A stretch of DNA of 64,000 nt from Herbaspirillum robiniae. Its GTDB lineage: Bacteria > Pseudomonadota > Gammaproteobacteria > Burkholderiales > Burkholderiaceae_D. The stretch covers positions 186,001-250,000 of the forward strand of contig NZ_NJGU01000005.1 of assembly GCF_002213415.1 (NCBI RefSeq), written 5' to 3'. The notes below the pieces were generated by a model that saw nothing but the letters and a program-made list of their open reading frames with translations, had not been told where the DNA came from and searched no databases. The position numbers and the translations under genes were made by a program. Of the stretch, positions 55,646 to 64,000 are shown one piece after another (positions within the stretch are counted from its first letter, which is position 1; each line of letters starts with the position of its first letter).

Positions 55646-55993
55646 ATGACTACAACCACCGATACTGCTGAAACCAACTTGATGTCCGATCAAGTCAACT
55701 ACGATCCGAACCACCTGCTGGATGCGCTGATCGAGAAGCTCCACCTGAAGAATGACGCTGCCCTGTCGCGCGCTCTGGAAGTGGCGCCGCCGGTGATCAG
55801 CAAGATCCGCCACCGCCGCCTGCCGGTGGGCGCGTCGCTGCTGATCCGCATGCATGAGGTGAGCGAACTGTCGATCCGCGAACTGCGCGAACTGATGGGC
55901 GACCGCCGCGAAAAATTCCGCATCAGCGACAAGCAATTCAAGCCGAAGCCAGGCGCCCCCGCAGGCGCTCCTGCCACCGGCAGCGCAGAATAA
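55646..55993 (+). CDS. small helix-turn-helix-like protein (115 aa), conserved in Burkholderiales
   Basis: The core DALIEKLHLKNDAALSRALEVAPPVISKIRHRRLPVGASLLIRMHEV, in outline, reads like an XRE/Cro-type helix-turn-helix: the second helix AALSRALEV and recognition helix PPVISKIRHRR. A Lys/Pro/Ala-rich tail follows. I recall near-identical proteins in Herbaspirillum and Burkholderia without known function. The ATG at 55646 has a weak site; a second ATG is at 55682. A perfect terminator follows. It may bind the repeated sites upstream. Confidence 0.8.
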   Translation: MTTTTDTAETNLMSDQVNYDPNHLLDALIEKLHLKNDAALSRALEVAPPVISKIRHRRLPVGASLLIRMHEVSELSIRELRELMGDRREKFRISDKQFKPKPGAPAGAPATGSAE

Positions 55994-55994
55994 G

Positions 55995-56020
55995 AAAACG
56001 GAGCCTCTGGCTCCGTTTTT
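55995..56020 (+). terminator. Rho-independent terminator
   Basis: CGGAGCC-TCT-GGCTCCG is preceded by four A and followed by five T, directly after the 55993 stop. Confidence 0.92.
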
Positions 56021-56096
56021 CGTTGGTGCTGCACATCCCTGCTGCCACAAGGCCGCGCCCGGCGATCCGTCCGGCGCGGCTTTGCTTTGGCCGGCC

Positions 56097-56999
56097 TCAG
56101 GCCGGGAACACCCCGGTCGACAGATAACGGTCGCCGCGGTCGCAGACCACGAAGACGATGGTCGCGTTCTCCACCTGGTGCGACAGCCGCACCGCGACCT
56201 CGCAGGCGCCGGCGGCCGAAATGCCGCAGAACAGGCCTTCGGTCACGGCCAGCTTGCGCGCCATGTTTTCGGCATCGGCCTGGCTGACCGACTCGGTCTG
56301 GTCCACGCGCGACTTGTCGAAGATCTTGGGCAGGTAGGCTTCCGGCCATTTGCGGATGCCGGGAATGGATGAGCCTTCTTCCGGCTGGGCGCCGACGATC
56401 TGGATCGCCTCGTTCTTTTCCTTCAGGTATTGCGACACGCCCATGATGGTGCCGGTGGTGCCCATGGCGCTGACGAAGTGGGTGATGGCGCCCTTGGTGT
56501 CGCGCCAGATTTCCGGGCCGGTGGTCTCGTAGTGAGCCAGCGGGTTGTCCGGATTGGCGAACTGGTCGAGGATCAGGCCCTCGCCGTTCTTCTGCATCTG
56601 GTCGGCCAGGTCGCGCGCGTATTCCATGCCGCCGCTCTTGGGCGTGAGCACGATCCTGGCGCCGTACGCGGCCATGCTCTGGCGGCGCTCTTCCGACAGG
56701 TTCTCCGGCATCAGCAGCACCATCTTGTAGCCGCGCATGGCGGCCACCATCGCCAGCGCGATGCCGGTGTTGCCGCTGGTGGCCTCGATCAGGGTATCGC
56801 CCGGCTTGATCTGGCCGCGCGCCTCGGCGCGGGTGATCATGGAGTAGGCGGCGCGGTCCTTGACCGAACCCGCCGGGTTGTTGCCCTCGAGCTTGCCCAG
56901 GATGATGTTGTTGCGGCGCTTGGCTTCTTCGCCGCCGATGCGCGGCAGCTGGATCAGCGGGGTGTTGCCGATGGTTGATTCGATGGTCGGGTAGGACAT
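56097..56999 (-). CDS. cysM: cysteine synthase B (O-acetylserine sulfhydrylase B)
   Basis: A 300-residue PLP enzyme. NNPAGSVKDRAAYS holds the PLP lysine (Lys47), EATSGNTGIALAMVAA binds phosphate, and GTTGTIMG closes the site. The length and GAQPEEGSSIPGIRKWPEAYLP favour CysM over CysK. It makes cysteine from O-acetylserine (or phosphoserine in some relatives) with sulfide or thiosulfate, which links to the YeeE/YedE transporter earlier in the window. Its start is fixed by MSYPTIESTIGNTPL. Confidence 0.94.
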   Translation of the reverse strand: MSYPTIESTIGNTPLIQLPRIGGEEAKRRNNIILGKLEGNNPAGSVKDRAAYSMITRAEARGQIKPGDTLIEATSGNTGIALAMVAAMRGYKMVLLMPENLSEERRQSMAAYGARIVLTPKSGGMEYARDLADQMQKNGEGLILDQFANPDNPLAHYETTGPEIWRDTKGAITHFVSAMGTTGTIMGVSQYLKEKNEAIQIVGAQPEEGSSIPGIRKWPEAYLPKIFDKSRVDQTESVSQADAENMARKLAVTEGLFCGISAAGACEVAVRLSHQVENATIVFVVCDRGDRYLSTGVFPA

Positions 57000-57232
57000 C
57001 TCTTTGGCTTTCCTTGCGCGATCGTTGCTCGGATCGTTCTTTGGTCGAAAGGGTCATTTTAATATGACTCTTTATCATGTGCAGGCAGGCCAACCTAACA
57101 AGATGCTTATATAGATATAGCCAATTCGTTTAAAGCGGGCGATGGCATACACTGACGGAACCAACAGGCGCGCGGCGGCAACGACACAACAACAAACGCC
57201 GCGCCCCCCCTGCGCAAGCCCACGGAGACAGC

Positions 57233-58885
57233 ATGCACACCCATGAGATCGTCAACCAGGTTCCCGACCTGAAGGACTACAACCTCTTTTCCACCGACCT
57301 CGCGCTGGCCGAAGGCGTGGCGCGCGAAGGCGCCGGCTGGCACGCCTGCGCGCTGTCGGCCCACGGCGCCGAGCTCGGCAGCGCCGAGGTGATCGGGCTG
57401 GCCGAACTGGCCAACCGCCACACGCCCGAGCTGCGCACCCACGACCGCACCGGGCACCGCATCGACGTGGTCGATTTCCACCCGTCCTGGCATGCGCTGC
57501 TGGAGTTGCTGCGCCGCGCGGGCCTGCATGCGCTGCCGTGGATGCAGCCGGGCGACGGCGCCCACGCCGCGCGCGCGGCCGGTTATTTCATGCATGGCCA
57601 GGTCGAGGCCGGGTCGCTGTGCCCGACCACCATGACCTTCGCCGCCATCCCGGTGCTGCAGCAGGAGCCGGCGCTGTTCGCGCAGCTGCGCGAGCGCCTC
57701 TACGCGCGCGAGCACGACGGCCGCGACCTGCCGATCCAGCACAAGCGCTCCATCCTGATCGGCATGGGCATGACCGAAAAGCAAGGCGGCTCCGACGTGC
57801 GCAGCAACGCCTCCATCGCCATGCCGATGGATCCGCTCAACGGCGGGCGCGGCCAGCCCTACCTGCTGTCGGGCCACAAATGGTTCTTCTCGGCGCCGAT
57901 GTGCGACGCCCACCTGATGCTGGCGCGCACCGAGAACGGCCTGTCCTGCTTTTTCGTGCCGCGCTGGCTGCCGGAAGGCGCGCGCAATCCCATCCTGATC
58001 CAGCGCCTCAAGGACAAGCTGGGCAACCGCTCCAACGCCAGCAGCGAGGTCGAGTTCGAGGAAGCCATGGGCATCATGGTCGGCGAGGAAGGCCGCGGCA
58101 TTCCCACCATCATCGAGATGGCCAACCACACGCGGCTGGACTGCGTGATCGGCAGCGCCGCGCTGATGCGCCAGGCGCTGGTGCAGGCCATCCACCACGC
58201 GCGCCACCGCAGCGCCTTCGGCCGCCACCTGGCCGACCAGCCGCTGATGCGCAACGTGCTGGCCGACCTGGCGCTGGAGAGCGAAGCCGCCACCATGCTG
58301 ATGCTGCGCCTGGCGCACGCCTTCGACGCCCCGGACGATCCGCTGCAGCGCGCGTGGAAACGCATCGTCACGCCCGCCGCCAAGTTCTGGATCTGCAAGC
58401 GCGCGCTGGAATTCACCGGCGAATGCATGGAAGTCTGGGGCGGCAACGGCTACGTCGAGACCGGGCCGATGGCGCGCCTGTATCGCGAGGCGCCGGTCAA
58501 CTCGATCTGGGAGGGTTCGGGCAACGTGATGTGCCTGGACGTGCTGCGCGCCGTCGAACGCGAGGCGCAGGGCTTCGCGCTGCTGCTGGCGCAGCTGGAA
58601 CAGGCGGCCGCCGGCCACGCCCTGCTGGCCGCGCGCGTGGACGCCATCAGGCAGATGCTGGCGACGCCGGCCGACCGGCGCGAGGCGCTGGCGCGCCGCT
58701 TCGTGCAGCAACTGGTGCTGGCGTTGCAAGGCATGCTGATGCTGGCGCACGCCCCGGCCGCCAGTGCCGACGCCTTTCTTGCCGGGCGCTGCGAGGCCGA
58801 CGGCGGGCGCGTCTACGGCACGCTGGGCGCGGCCACCGTCACCGCCCAAGAAGCCATCCTGCAGCGCGCCTGGCCGGCACACTGA
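57233..58885 (+). CDS. aidB: AidB-like acyl-CoA dehydrogenase family protein
   Basis: A 550-residue flavoprotein starting MHTHEIVNQVPDLKDYNLFSTD, typical of E. coli AidB (about 540). FAD-site motifs include MGMTEKQGGSDVR, LSGHKWFFSAPMCDAHL, RLKDKLGNRSNASSEVEFE and EVWGGNGYVETGPMARLYREAPVNSIWEGSGNVMCLDV in outline. AidB is induced by alkylating agents, binds DNA and may protect it. The ATG is preceded by GGAGA. The gene appears monocistronic; no Ada box was identified. Confidence 0.92.
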   Translation: MHTHEIVNQVPDLKDYNLFSTDLALAEGVAREGAGWHACALSAHGAELGSAEVIGLAELANRHTPELRTHDRTGHRIDVVDFHPSWHALLELLRRAGLHALPWMQPGDGAHAARAAGYFMHGQVEAGSLCPTTMTFAAIPVLQQEPALFAQLRERLYAREHDGRDLPIQHKRSILIGMGMTEKQGGSDVRSNASIAMPMDPLNGGRGQPYLLSGHKWFFSAPMCDAHLMLARTENGLSCFFVPRWLPEGARNPILIQRLKDKLGNRSNASSEVEFEEAMGIMVGEEGRGIPTIIEMANHTRLDCVIGSAALMRQALVQAIHHARHRSAFGRHLADQPLMRNVLADLALESEAATMLMLRLAHAFDAPDDPLQRAWKRIVTPAAKFWICKRALEFTGECMEVWGGNGYVETGPMARLYREAPVNSIWEGSGNVMCLDVLRAVEREAQGFALLLAQLEQAAAGHALLAARVDAIRQMLATPADRREALARRFVQQLVLALQGMLMLAHAPAASADAFLAGRCEADGGRVYGTLGAATVTAQEAILQRAWPAH

Positions 58886-59218
58886 CTTACGCCTGACTCG
58901 GCCCGGGCGCGGCCGCGAAGCTGCGCCCTTTCTTGTCGATTGCACATCCGCCCGACTCATCCGCACGCGCGCCGCGTTGAAAGAACGGCAACGGCCGCGC
59001 ATCTCCCGGCCTCAATCCTGGTCTTAATCCCGGCCTGCCTTCCAGAACTTTCACCGCGCCTGCGACACCAACAAGAAGTAAACTGAAAATTACGCTATAA
59101 CATACATTAGCGACTCATCCGTTCAGTTTCCCTTCCGGCATTTCCTGCGTTTCGGGTTTTTCCGCTTCTTCGCATTTCCCGTGTTTGTTTGCTCCTTGCC
59201 AACGGAGGCCAGACCGCC
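58886..59218. other. intergenic region upstream of the chemoreceptor
   Basis: I see no gene here. A short AT-rich part (59080-59110) contains TATAAC at 59096-59101 as a possible -10. A clear sigma-28 promoter was not found. GGAGG precedes the chemoreceptor ATG. Confidence 0.45.
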
Positions 59219-60865
59219 ATGAAACTCACCGACCTGAAGATCGGCTCCCGCCTGTACATCGGCTTCGGCATGGTCGCGGCGATACTTGTGATCCTGGTAT
59301 CGGTCGCGTCCGTCAACTTCAAGCGCCTGAGCACCGCCAACGAATGGAACACCCACACCTACGTCGTGCGCGATGAGGTCAAGGGCGTGCTGGAGAGCCT
59401 GCTCAACATCGAATCCGGCCAGCGCGGCTTTTCGCTGACCGGCGCCGACGCCTCGCTGGAGCCGCTCAATGCCGGCGTGAAGAGCTTCGCCGAACATCTC
59501 AACAAGGCGCGCGAGCTCACGGCCGACAATGCCGCCCAGCAGGACCGCCTGCGCAAGCTGTCCGAAGCCCAGCAGCGCTGGATGGCCAACGCCATCGAGC
59601 CGGCGCTGGCGCTGCGGCGCGCGGTGCGCGACGGCAGCCGGCCGGTGCAGGATGCGGTCGCCTTCGAGCAGGCCGGCCGCGGCAAGGCGGAGATGGACGG
59701 CATGCGCGCCGTCATCGCCCAGATCGACACGGCGGAGAGCTCGCTGCTGGAGCAGCGCGCCAAAGACGCGGCGGCGCTGCAGACGCTGACGGCGGCCACG
59801 CTGATCGGCGGCGGCCTGATCGCCATCGCGCTGGCGGCGATGCTGGCGCTCTGGCTCTCGCGCAACATCACGCGGCCGCTGGCGCAGGCCATCGCCCTTG
59901 CGCGCAAGGTGGCCGACGGCGACCTCAGCACGCGCATCGTGGTGGCCTCGAAGGATGAGACCGGCCAGCTGATCGGCGCGCTCAAGGACATGAACGACGG
60001 CCTGGTGCGCATCGTCACCGGTGTGCGCCAGGGCACCGACACCATCGCCACCGCCTCATCCGAAATCTCCAGCGGCAACCTGGAGCTCTCGGCCCGCACC
60101 GAGGAGCAGGCGGCCTCGCTGGAACAGACCGCCTCGTCGATGGAAGAACTGACTTCGACGGTGCAGCAGAACACCACCAACGCGCGCGAGGCCGACCGCA
60201 TGGCGCAGGAAGCCACCGACGTCGCCGGCACCGGCGGCGCCGTGGTCAACAGCGCGGTGCAGACCATGGAAGCGATCAACGAATCGTCGCGGCGCATCGT
60301 CGACATCATCGGCGTGATCGACGGCATCGCCTTCCAGACCAATATCCTCGCGCTCAATGCCGCGGTGGAGGCGGCGCGCGCCGGCGAACAGGGACGCGGC
60401 TTTGCCGTGGTCGCCTCCGAGGTGCGCTCGCTGGCGCAGCGCTCGGCCTCGGCCGCCAAGGAAATCAAGCAGCTGATCGGCGATTCGGTGGAGAAGGTGC
60501 AATCGGGCAGCCGCCTGGTCAACGAGGCCGGCCAGACCATGAGCAAGGTGGTCGACAGCGTGCACCGGGTCGGCCACATGATCGGAGACATCAGCATGGC
60601 CAGCGACGAACAGCGCACCGGCATCGAACAGGTCAACCAGGCGGTAGTGCAGATGGACCAAGTGACGCAGCAGAACGCGGCGCTGGTGGAAGAAGCCGCC
60701 GCCGCTTCGCAGTCGTTGCTGGAGCAGGCGCAGAAGCTGGCGCAGATGGTGGGCGTGTTCAGGCTGCCGGTCGAACATGGCGCCACCGCCGCGATGCAGG
60801 AGACGCCGTTGACGCCTGCCGGCTATCGCGGCCGTCGCAATCCTCCGCTGCTGCCCACGACGTGA
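59219..60865 (+). CDS. methyl-accepting chemotaxis protein with CHASE3 sensor
   Basis: A 548-residue inner-membrane chemoreceptor. TM1 is at about 12-30, a helical periplasmic domain with the CHASE3 pattern ([19 protein letters not shown]) follows, then TM2 at about 192-212 and HAMP ([23 protein letters not shown]). The signalling tip has [47 protein letters not shown] in outline. The tail lacks the NWETF-type CheR-binding pentapeptide. The ATG at 59219 has GGAGG upstream. The ligand is unknown. It converges on the DUF1537 kinase gene with six bases between stops. Confidence 0.93.
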   Translation: MKLTDLKIGSRLYIGFGMVAAILVILVSVASVNFKRLSTANEWNTHTYVVRDEVKGVLESLLNIESGQRGFSLTGADASLEPLNAGVKSFAEHLNKARELTADNAAQQDRLRKLSEAQQRWMANAIEPALALRRAVRDGSRPVQDAVAFEQAGRGKAEMDGMRAVIAQIDTAESSLLEQRAKDAAALQTLTAATLIGGGLIAIALAAMLALWLSRNITRPLAQAIALARKVADGDLSTRIVVASKDETGQLIGALKDMNDGLVRIVTGVRQGTDTIATASSEISSGNLELSARTEEQAASLEQTASSMEELTSTVQQNTTNAREADRMAQEATDVAGTGGAVVNSAVQTMEAINESSRRIVDIIGVIDGIAFQTNILALNAAVEAARAGEQGRGFAVVASEVRSLAQRSASAAKEIKQLIGDSVEKVQSGSRLVNEAGQTMSKVVDSVHRVGHMIGDISMASDEQRTGIEQVNQAVVQMDQVTQQNAALVEEAAAASQSLLEQAQKLAQMVGVFRLPVEHGATAAMQETPLTPAGYRGRRNPPLLPTT

Positions 60866-60871
60866 GGCCGG

Positions 60872-62227
60872 TCAGACGCCGCGCACCAGCAGCTCGAACA
60901 ACTCCGCCGGCCCCATCTGGCCGCCCTTGAGCATGATCTCCAGGCCGTCCAGATGCGCGGCGCCGGCATGCGCGCGGCAGAGCGCCACGCCCGGCGCCAG
61001 ATTGCCGCGATAGGACAAGCCCCAGATATCCAGCGCCTTCAGGGCATGGCTGGACGTGTCACCGCCCGCCACGCCCACGCGCGACAAGGGCGCCGCCTGC
61101 AGCACGCGCCGCAGCAGCTCGCCGCATGCCATGGCCAGGCGTTGCGCGGCGCCGGCGTCGGACAGCAATTGCCGCTCGCCCTCATGCGCGGCGGTGCAGG
61201 CCAGCGTGTGGCGGCCGGCGCGCAGGCCCGCGGCGATACAGGCGACGGCGGTCTGGAGATAATCCGCGTCGCCGCCCACCAGGCGGGCCGGGTCCAGCAG
61301 GATCTTGTCGTAGGACGAGGCCGCGCCGACCTGCAGCGCCGTGATCGGCGACAGGCTGCCGGCCAGCGCGAACACCGCGCCTTGCGCTGCTGCAATGGCA
61401 TAAGGCCCGCCATCCGGGTTGACATCCGGCTCGACCGGCGCGGGCGCCAGCCAGCCCTGGCTGCGCCACCAGGCCGCCAGGCTTTGCACCACGCTGCTGG
61501 CGCCCACGGCCAGCAGATCGCGCTCGAGCGCCCGCGTCCATATCGAGCGGCCGATGGCGGCCAGGTCGGCTTCGCCGGCCACGTCGAACAGCAAGGCCTC
61601 GTGCCCGGCGTCGAGCAGCGCGTCGATGCGCGCCGCCAGCGCCGGGGCGTCGGCGTACAAAGGGTAATGCACGCCGGCTGCGCGTAGCCCCTGCCGGGCC
61701 AGGTGCACGCGCATGTCCGACTCGTCCATCGGCGTGACCGGGTGGCGGCTCATGGTCGGATGACGGTCGATGCGCACCACGTCGCCGCCGGCTTTCTCGG
61801 CCGCATGCAGATGGCTGAACAGGCAATAGCGGCGCAGGTTGGGCTGGCCGCCGACCACCGGCACGAAAGGATTGCGGATGCGCGCGCGCCAGATGCGCAC
61901 GGCCGCGCCGATGCTGCCGATCTCCGGCGCGCTGTCGAAGGTGGAGCAGATCTTGTAATGCGTGACCGGCGCACGCAGGCCGGAGAAGAAAGCCGATACC
62001 GGCTCCAGCTCGGCGCGCATCTGCGCCGGATCCATCGAGCGCGCGGCGCCGGCGATGCCCAGGCAGTCCAGGTGGCCGGCCGCGCGCAATTGCGCGGCGT
62101 CCGGCACGCGCAGGAACAGCAGGCTGCGCAGGCCGGCCAGCGTCGCCGTGGCCAGGGTGTCGGTGGCGCCGGTGAAGTCGTCGCCATAGAAGGCGATCTT
62201 GGGCCGGCCGTCGAGGAAAGCCTGCAT
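60872..62227 (-). CDS. oiaK: DUF1537 four-carbon acid sugar kinase family, probable 3-oxo-isoapionate kinase
   Basis: A 451-residue kinase of the DUF1537 (OtnK/DtnK/OiaK) family. KIAFYGDDFTGATDTLAT is the N-terminal substrate-site motif; the C-terminal nucleotide domain has GGDTSSHALKAL and the end motif MLKGGQMGP. The neighbouring RuBisCO-like gene, seven bases upstream in the operon, points to the apionate pathway kinase OiaK, which phosphorylates 3-oxo-isoapionate. Another acid sugar is possible. Confidence is high for the family and moderate for the substrate. Confidence 0.8.
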   Translation of the reverse strand: MQAFLDGRPKIAFYGDDFTGATDTLATATLAGLRSLLFLRVPDAAQLRAAGHLDCLGIAGAARSMDPAQMRAELEPVSAFFSGLRAPVTHYKICSTFDSAPEIGSIGAAVRIWRARIRNPFVPVVGGQPNLRRYCLFSHLHAAEKAGGDVVRIDRHPTMSRHPVTPMDESDMRVHLARQGLRAAGVHYPLYADAPALAARIDALLDAGHEALLFDVAGEADLAAIGRSIWTRALERDLLAVGASSVVQSLAAWWRSQGWLAPAPVEPDVNPDGGPYAIAAAQGAVFALAGSLSPITALQVGAASSYDKILLDPARLVGGDADYLQTAVACIAAGLRAGRHTLACTAAHEGERQLLSDAGAAQRLAMACGELLRRVLQAAPLSRVGVAGGDTSSHALKALDIWGLSYRGNLAPGVALCRAHAGAAHLDGLEIMLKGGQMGPAELFELLVRGV

Positions 62228-62234
62228 CAGCGCA

Positions 62235-63530
62235 TCACTTCAACCGGGCGCCGTAGAAGGCGATGGCGCGCCGCAGTTCGGGCGCATCCTTCGCGTACTC
62301 CTCCAGCGCGATGCCGGCGCGCGCCGCATCCCACGCCTGGCGCAAGCTGGCCACGCCGGCGGCCGCGCCGTCCGGATGCGCCAGGATGCCGCCGCCGGAG
62401 AGGAAGATCACGTCGCTGCTGTTGATGGCATCGAAGGTGGGCCGCACCGTGCCCGCCCACTGGCCGTTGGAAAACACCGGCATCGCCGCGTCGCCCTCCG
62501 ACATCTCGCTCAGGCAGGCGCGCGCCGAAGCGATCACCTCGTCGTTGAACTCGGAGAACTTGCCGTTGAGCCCATGCACATGCAGATGGTCGACCCCGGC
62601 CAGCCGCCACAGCGCCTGGTAGGCCGGATAGGACATGCCCAGCAGCGGCTCGCGCGACATCATGCCGAAACCGTTGCGGTGGCCGTGCAGCGCCAGCGAG
62701 GTGCTGCGGCGCAGGCTCTGGACGGCCGAGTAGCCGCACCAGTTCAGGCTCACCATGACGCAGCTTCCGCCTTCGCGCTCGACCAGTTCGGCGTGGCGAC
62801 GCATGCTGTCCAGGTCGTCGCTGATGTTGAAGGCGACCATCACGTTGCGCCCGCTCTTCTCGCGCCAGGCGCGCACGCGCTTCATGACCGAACGCACGCG
62901 CTGTTCCAGCGGCGCATGCGAGGGATTGGCGCAGACCTCGTCGTCCTTGATGAAATCGACGCCGGCCTCGCACAGGCACCCCACCAGCTCGCCCGTCTCT
63001 TCCGGCGTCAGGCCGACGTTGGGCTTGATGATGGTGCCCAGCAGCGGCGCGTCGGCCACGCCGGCCAGCTTGCGCGTGCCGGCGATGCCCTGGCGCGGCA
63101 GGTCGAAGCGGCGGCGGTAGGACGCCGGCAGCGTCACATCCAGCAGGCGCAGGCCGGTCACCTCGCCCAGGTCGAACAGGTTGCCGGCCACCGTGGCCGC
63201 CAGCGTCGGCAGGTTGGGGCCGACGTTCTCGACCGGGAAGGAGATCCGGATGCGGGCGCGGCGATACGGGCCGCCCATGTTCTGGCGCTGCTGCCAGGCG
63301 TTGGGCAGGCTGGGCTCGGCCACGCCGTCGAGCTCGTCGATGGCTTCCACCACCGCGCGCGCCCGTTGGCGCAACTGGTCGGTCTCGCCTGCCACGCGCA
63401 CGAAGGTGCCGCAGGACTGCTCGCCGGCCATGACCTCGGCCACCGCCGAGGGATCCAGCGGCGTCTCGATCAGGTAGTCGGCGCTGAAACGGCTGCCGTC
63501 GGCCGGCAGGATCGCGGGTCCCATGGCCAT
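62235..63530 (-). CDS. RuBisCO-like protein (type IV), probable 3-oxo-isoapionate-4-phosphate enzyme
   Basis: A 431-residue RuBisCO large-subunit-like protein. The equivalents of catalytic residues are conserved: Lys169 in GTIIKPNVGLTPEE and the carbamate/metal site Lys195, Asp197, Glu198 in FIKDDEVCANP. HVHGLNGKF and FLSGGGILAHPDGAAAG are the later loops. The ATG at 63530 comes two bases after the VOC gene stop; a further ATG is at 63524. With the DUF1537 kinase it matches the OiaK plus RuBisCO-like pair of apiose/apionate catabolism, either the decarboxylase (OiaX) or the transcarboxylase/hydrolase (OiaT). I cannot tell which. Confidence 0.85.
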   Translation of the reverse strand: MAMGPAILPADGSRFSADYLIETPLDPSAVAEVMAGEQSCGTFVRVAGETDQLRQRARAVVEAIDELDGVAEPSLPNAWQQRQNMGGPYRRARIRISFPVENVGPNLPTLAATVAGNLFDLGEVTGLRLLDVTLPASYRRRFDLPRQGIAGTRKLAGVADAPLLGTIIKPNVGLTPEETGELVGCLCEAGVDFIKDDEVCANPSHAPLEQRVRSVMKRVRAWREKSGRNVMVAFNISDDLDSMRRHAELVEREGGSCVMVSLNWCGYSAVQSLRRSTSLALHGHRNGFGMMSREPLLGMSYPAYQALWRLAGVDHLHVHGLNGKFSEFNDEVIASARACLSEMSEGDAAMPVFSNGQWAGTVRPTFDAINSSDVIFLSGGGILAHPDGAAAGVASLRQAWDAARAGIALEEYAKDAPELRRAIAFYGARLK

Positions 63531-63532
63531 GC

Positions 63533-64000
63533 TCACAGCTTGCTCAGGTCGGGGAAGGCGCGCACCGGATCGCTGCCGTCCCAACCTTCGGAGGACTCGC
63601 GGATGATGCGAAAGACACGGCCCTTGGGACCGGCCACTTCCGACAGCTCGATCACGGTGCCGGGGTGGTATTCGGTCTCGAAGTAGACGAAGCGCCCGCG
63701 CTCGCCGACCTCGCCGCTCATGCCCACCTTCCAGCCGCGCGCCTGCAGCAGCGCCAGATCGCGATCGAAGTCCTCGGTCCAGTAGGCCACATGCTGCAGC
63801 CCGGTCTGGCCGTTCTTCATGAAGTCGCGGTACATCGACGGCGTGTCGCTGCGCGCCTGGATCAGCTCCACCTGCACGCCGCCCGAGTTGGCCAGCGCCA
63901 CCGAGTTGTGGATTTCGTAGGGCTGGCCCTTGTAACGGTAGTTCTGCAGCGGCACCCGTTCCATGTAGTAGAACGGGCCCACGCCCAGCACCTCGGTCCA
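63533..64000 (-). CDS. VOC (glyoxalase/dioxygenase) superfamily protein, partial at its 5' end
   Basis: The visible 155 residues form part of a vicinal-oxygen-chelate fold: an early hydrophobic strand, NSVALANSGGVQVELIQ, HVAYWTEDFDRDLALL and FETEYHPGTVIELSE. His in HVAYW and Glu in TVIELSE are the expected metal ligands. The reading frame continues past position 64000, so the N-terminus is missing. It is upstream of and almost abutting the RuBisCO-like gene, so it probably acts in the same pathway, perhaps as an isomerase or dioxygenase. The role is unassigned. Confidence 0.82.
   Translation of the reverse strand, partial: WTEVLGVGPFYYMERVPLQNYRYKGQPYEIHNSVALANSGGVQVELIQARSDTPSMYRDFMKNGQTGLQHVAYWTEDFDRDLALLQARGWKVGMSGEVGERGRFVYFETEYHPGTVIELSEVAGPKGRVFRIIRESSEGWDGSDPVRAFPDLSKL

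Noticed and set aside
56052..56080. GC-rich hairpin downstream of cysM as a terminator
   Set aside because: Eight-base arms are present, but the minus strand has no T-run and the plus-strand gene already has a strong terminator.

Overview
The window is GC-rich, densely coded DNA from a Gram-negative, aerobic betaproteobacterium. A groESL operon behind a CIRCE operator, trimeric porins of the Burkholderiales type, a DUF4148 protein and many TonB/ABC uptake genes all fit Burkholderiales. An Oxalobacteraceae member such as Herbaspirillum is my best guess, from overall gene character and not from a database search. I found no rRNA, tRNA, CRISPR array, insertion sequence or prophage.

Layout. 1-4296 (minus): ribose-type sugar ABC transporter with a ROK repressor first in the operon. 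4407-7420: LysR regulator, aldo/keto reductase and a Gfo/Idh/MocA sugar dehydrogenase. 7572-9164: small proteins of unknown function. 9601-13674 (minus): folate-independent methionine synthesis (MetR-type regulator, MesX/DUF1852, MesD core methionine synthase, flavin reductase). 14043-23492: a glutamine-amidotransferase-like protein, then a D-xylose locus (mutarotase, XylR, XylFGH, D-xylose 1-dehydrogenase, lactonase) that implies oxidative xylose use, since no xylose isomerase or xylulokinase is present here. 23680-25984: groES-groEL. 26100-27588: a six-codon leader ORF, hairpins and a short ABC-F ATPase. 27592-37306: a metal/siderophore uptake region holding PiuC, a Sel1-repeat protein, a TonB receptor, a divergent two-component system, and a FecBCD-type ABC transporter whose operon also encodes an azurin. 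37548-38406: a split YeeE/YedE sulfur transporter. 38609-41326: porin, YefM/YoeB toxin-antitoxin and DUF4148 protein. 41922-44485: MetNIQ methionine importer. 44590-50500: YlqF-type GTPase, MFS exporter with LysR regulator, class II histone-deacetylase-like protein and MltB. 50562-55993: a second TonB receptor, a phosphotransferase, YaeQ, DUF1415 and a small DNA-binding protein. 56097-60865: CysM, AidB-like acyl-CoA dehydrogenase and a chemoreceptor. 60872-64000 (minus): DUF1537 kinase, RuBisCO-like protein and a VOC protein, probably for apionate-type sugar acid catabolism.

Three themes stand out. (1) The promoters of the TonB receptor operon and of the azurin/ABC operon carry the same composite element: a Fur box followed by three short motifs at identical spacing. 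This ties TonB receptor, PiuC, ABC transporter, azurin and perhaps the two-component system into one metal-acquisition regulon. (2) A MesD/MesX/flavin reductase operon has a MetR-like regulator, and the mesX and metR upstream regions share a motif. Methionine is also covered by MetNIQ. (3) The ABC-F gene has an attenuator-like leader typical of drug-inducible ribosome-protection genes.
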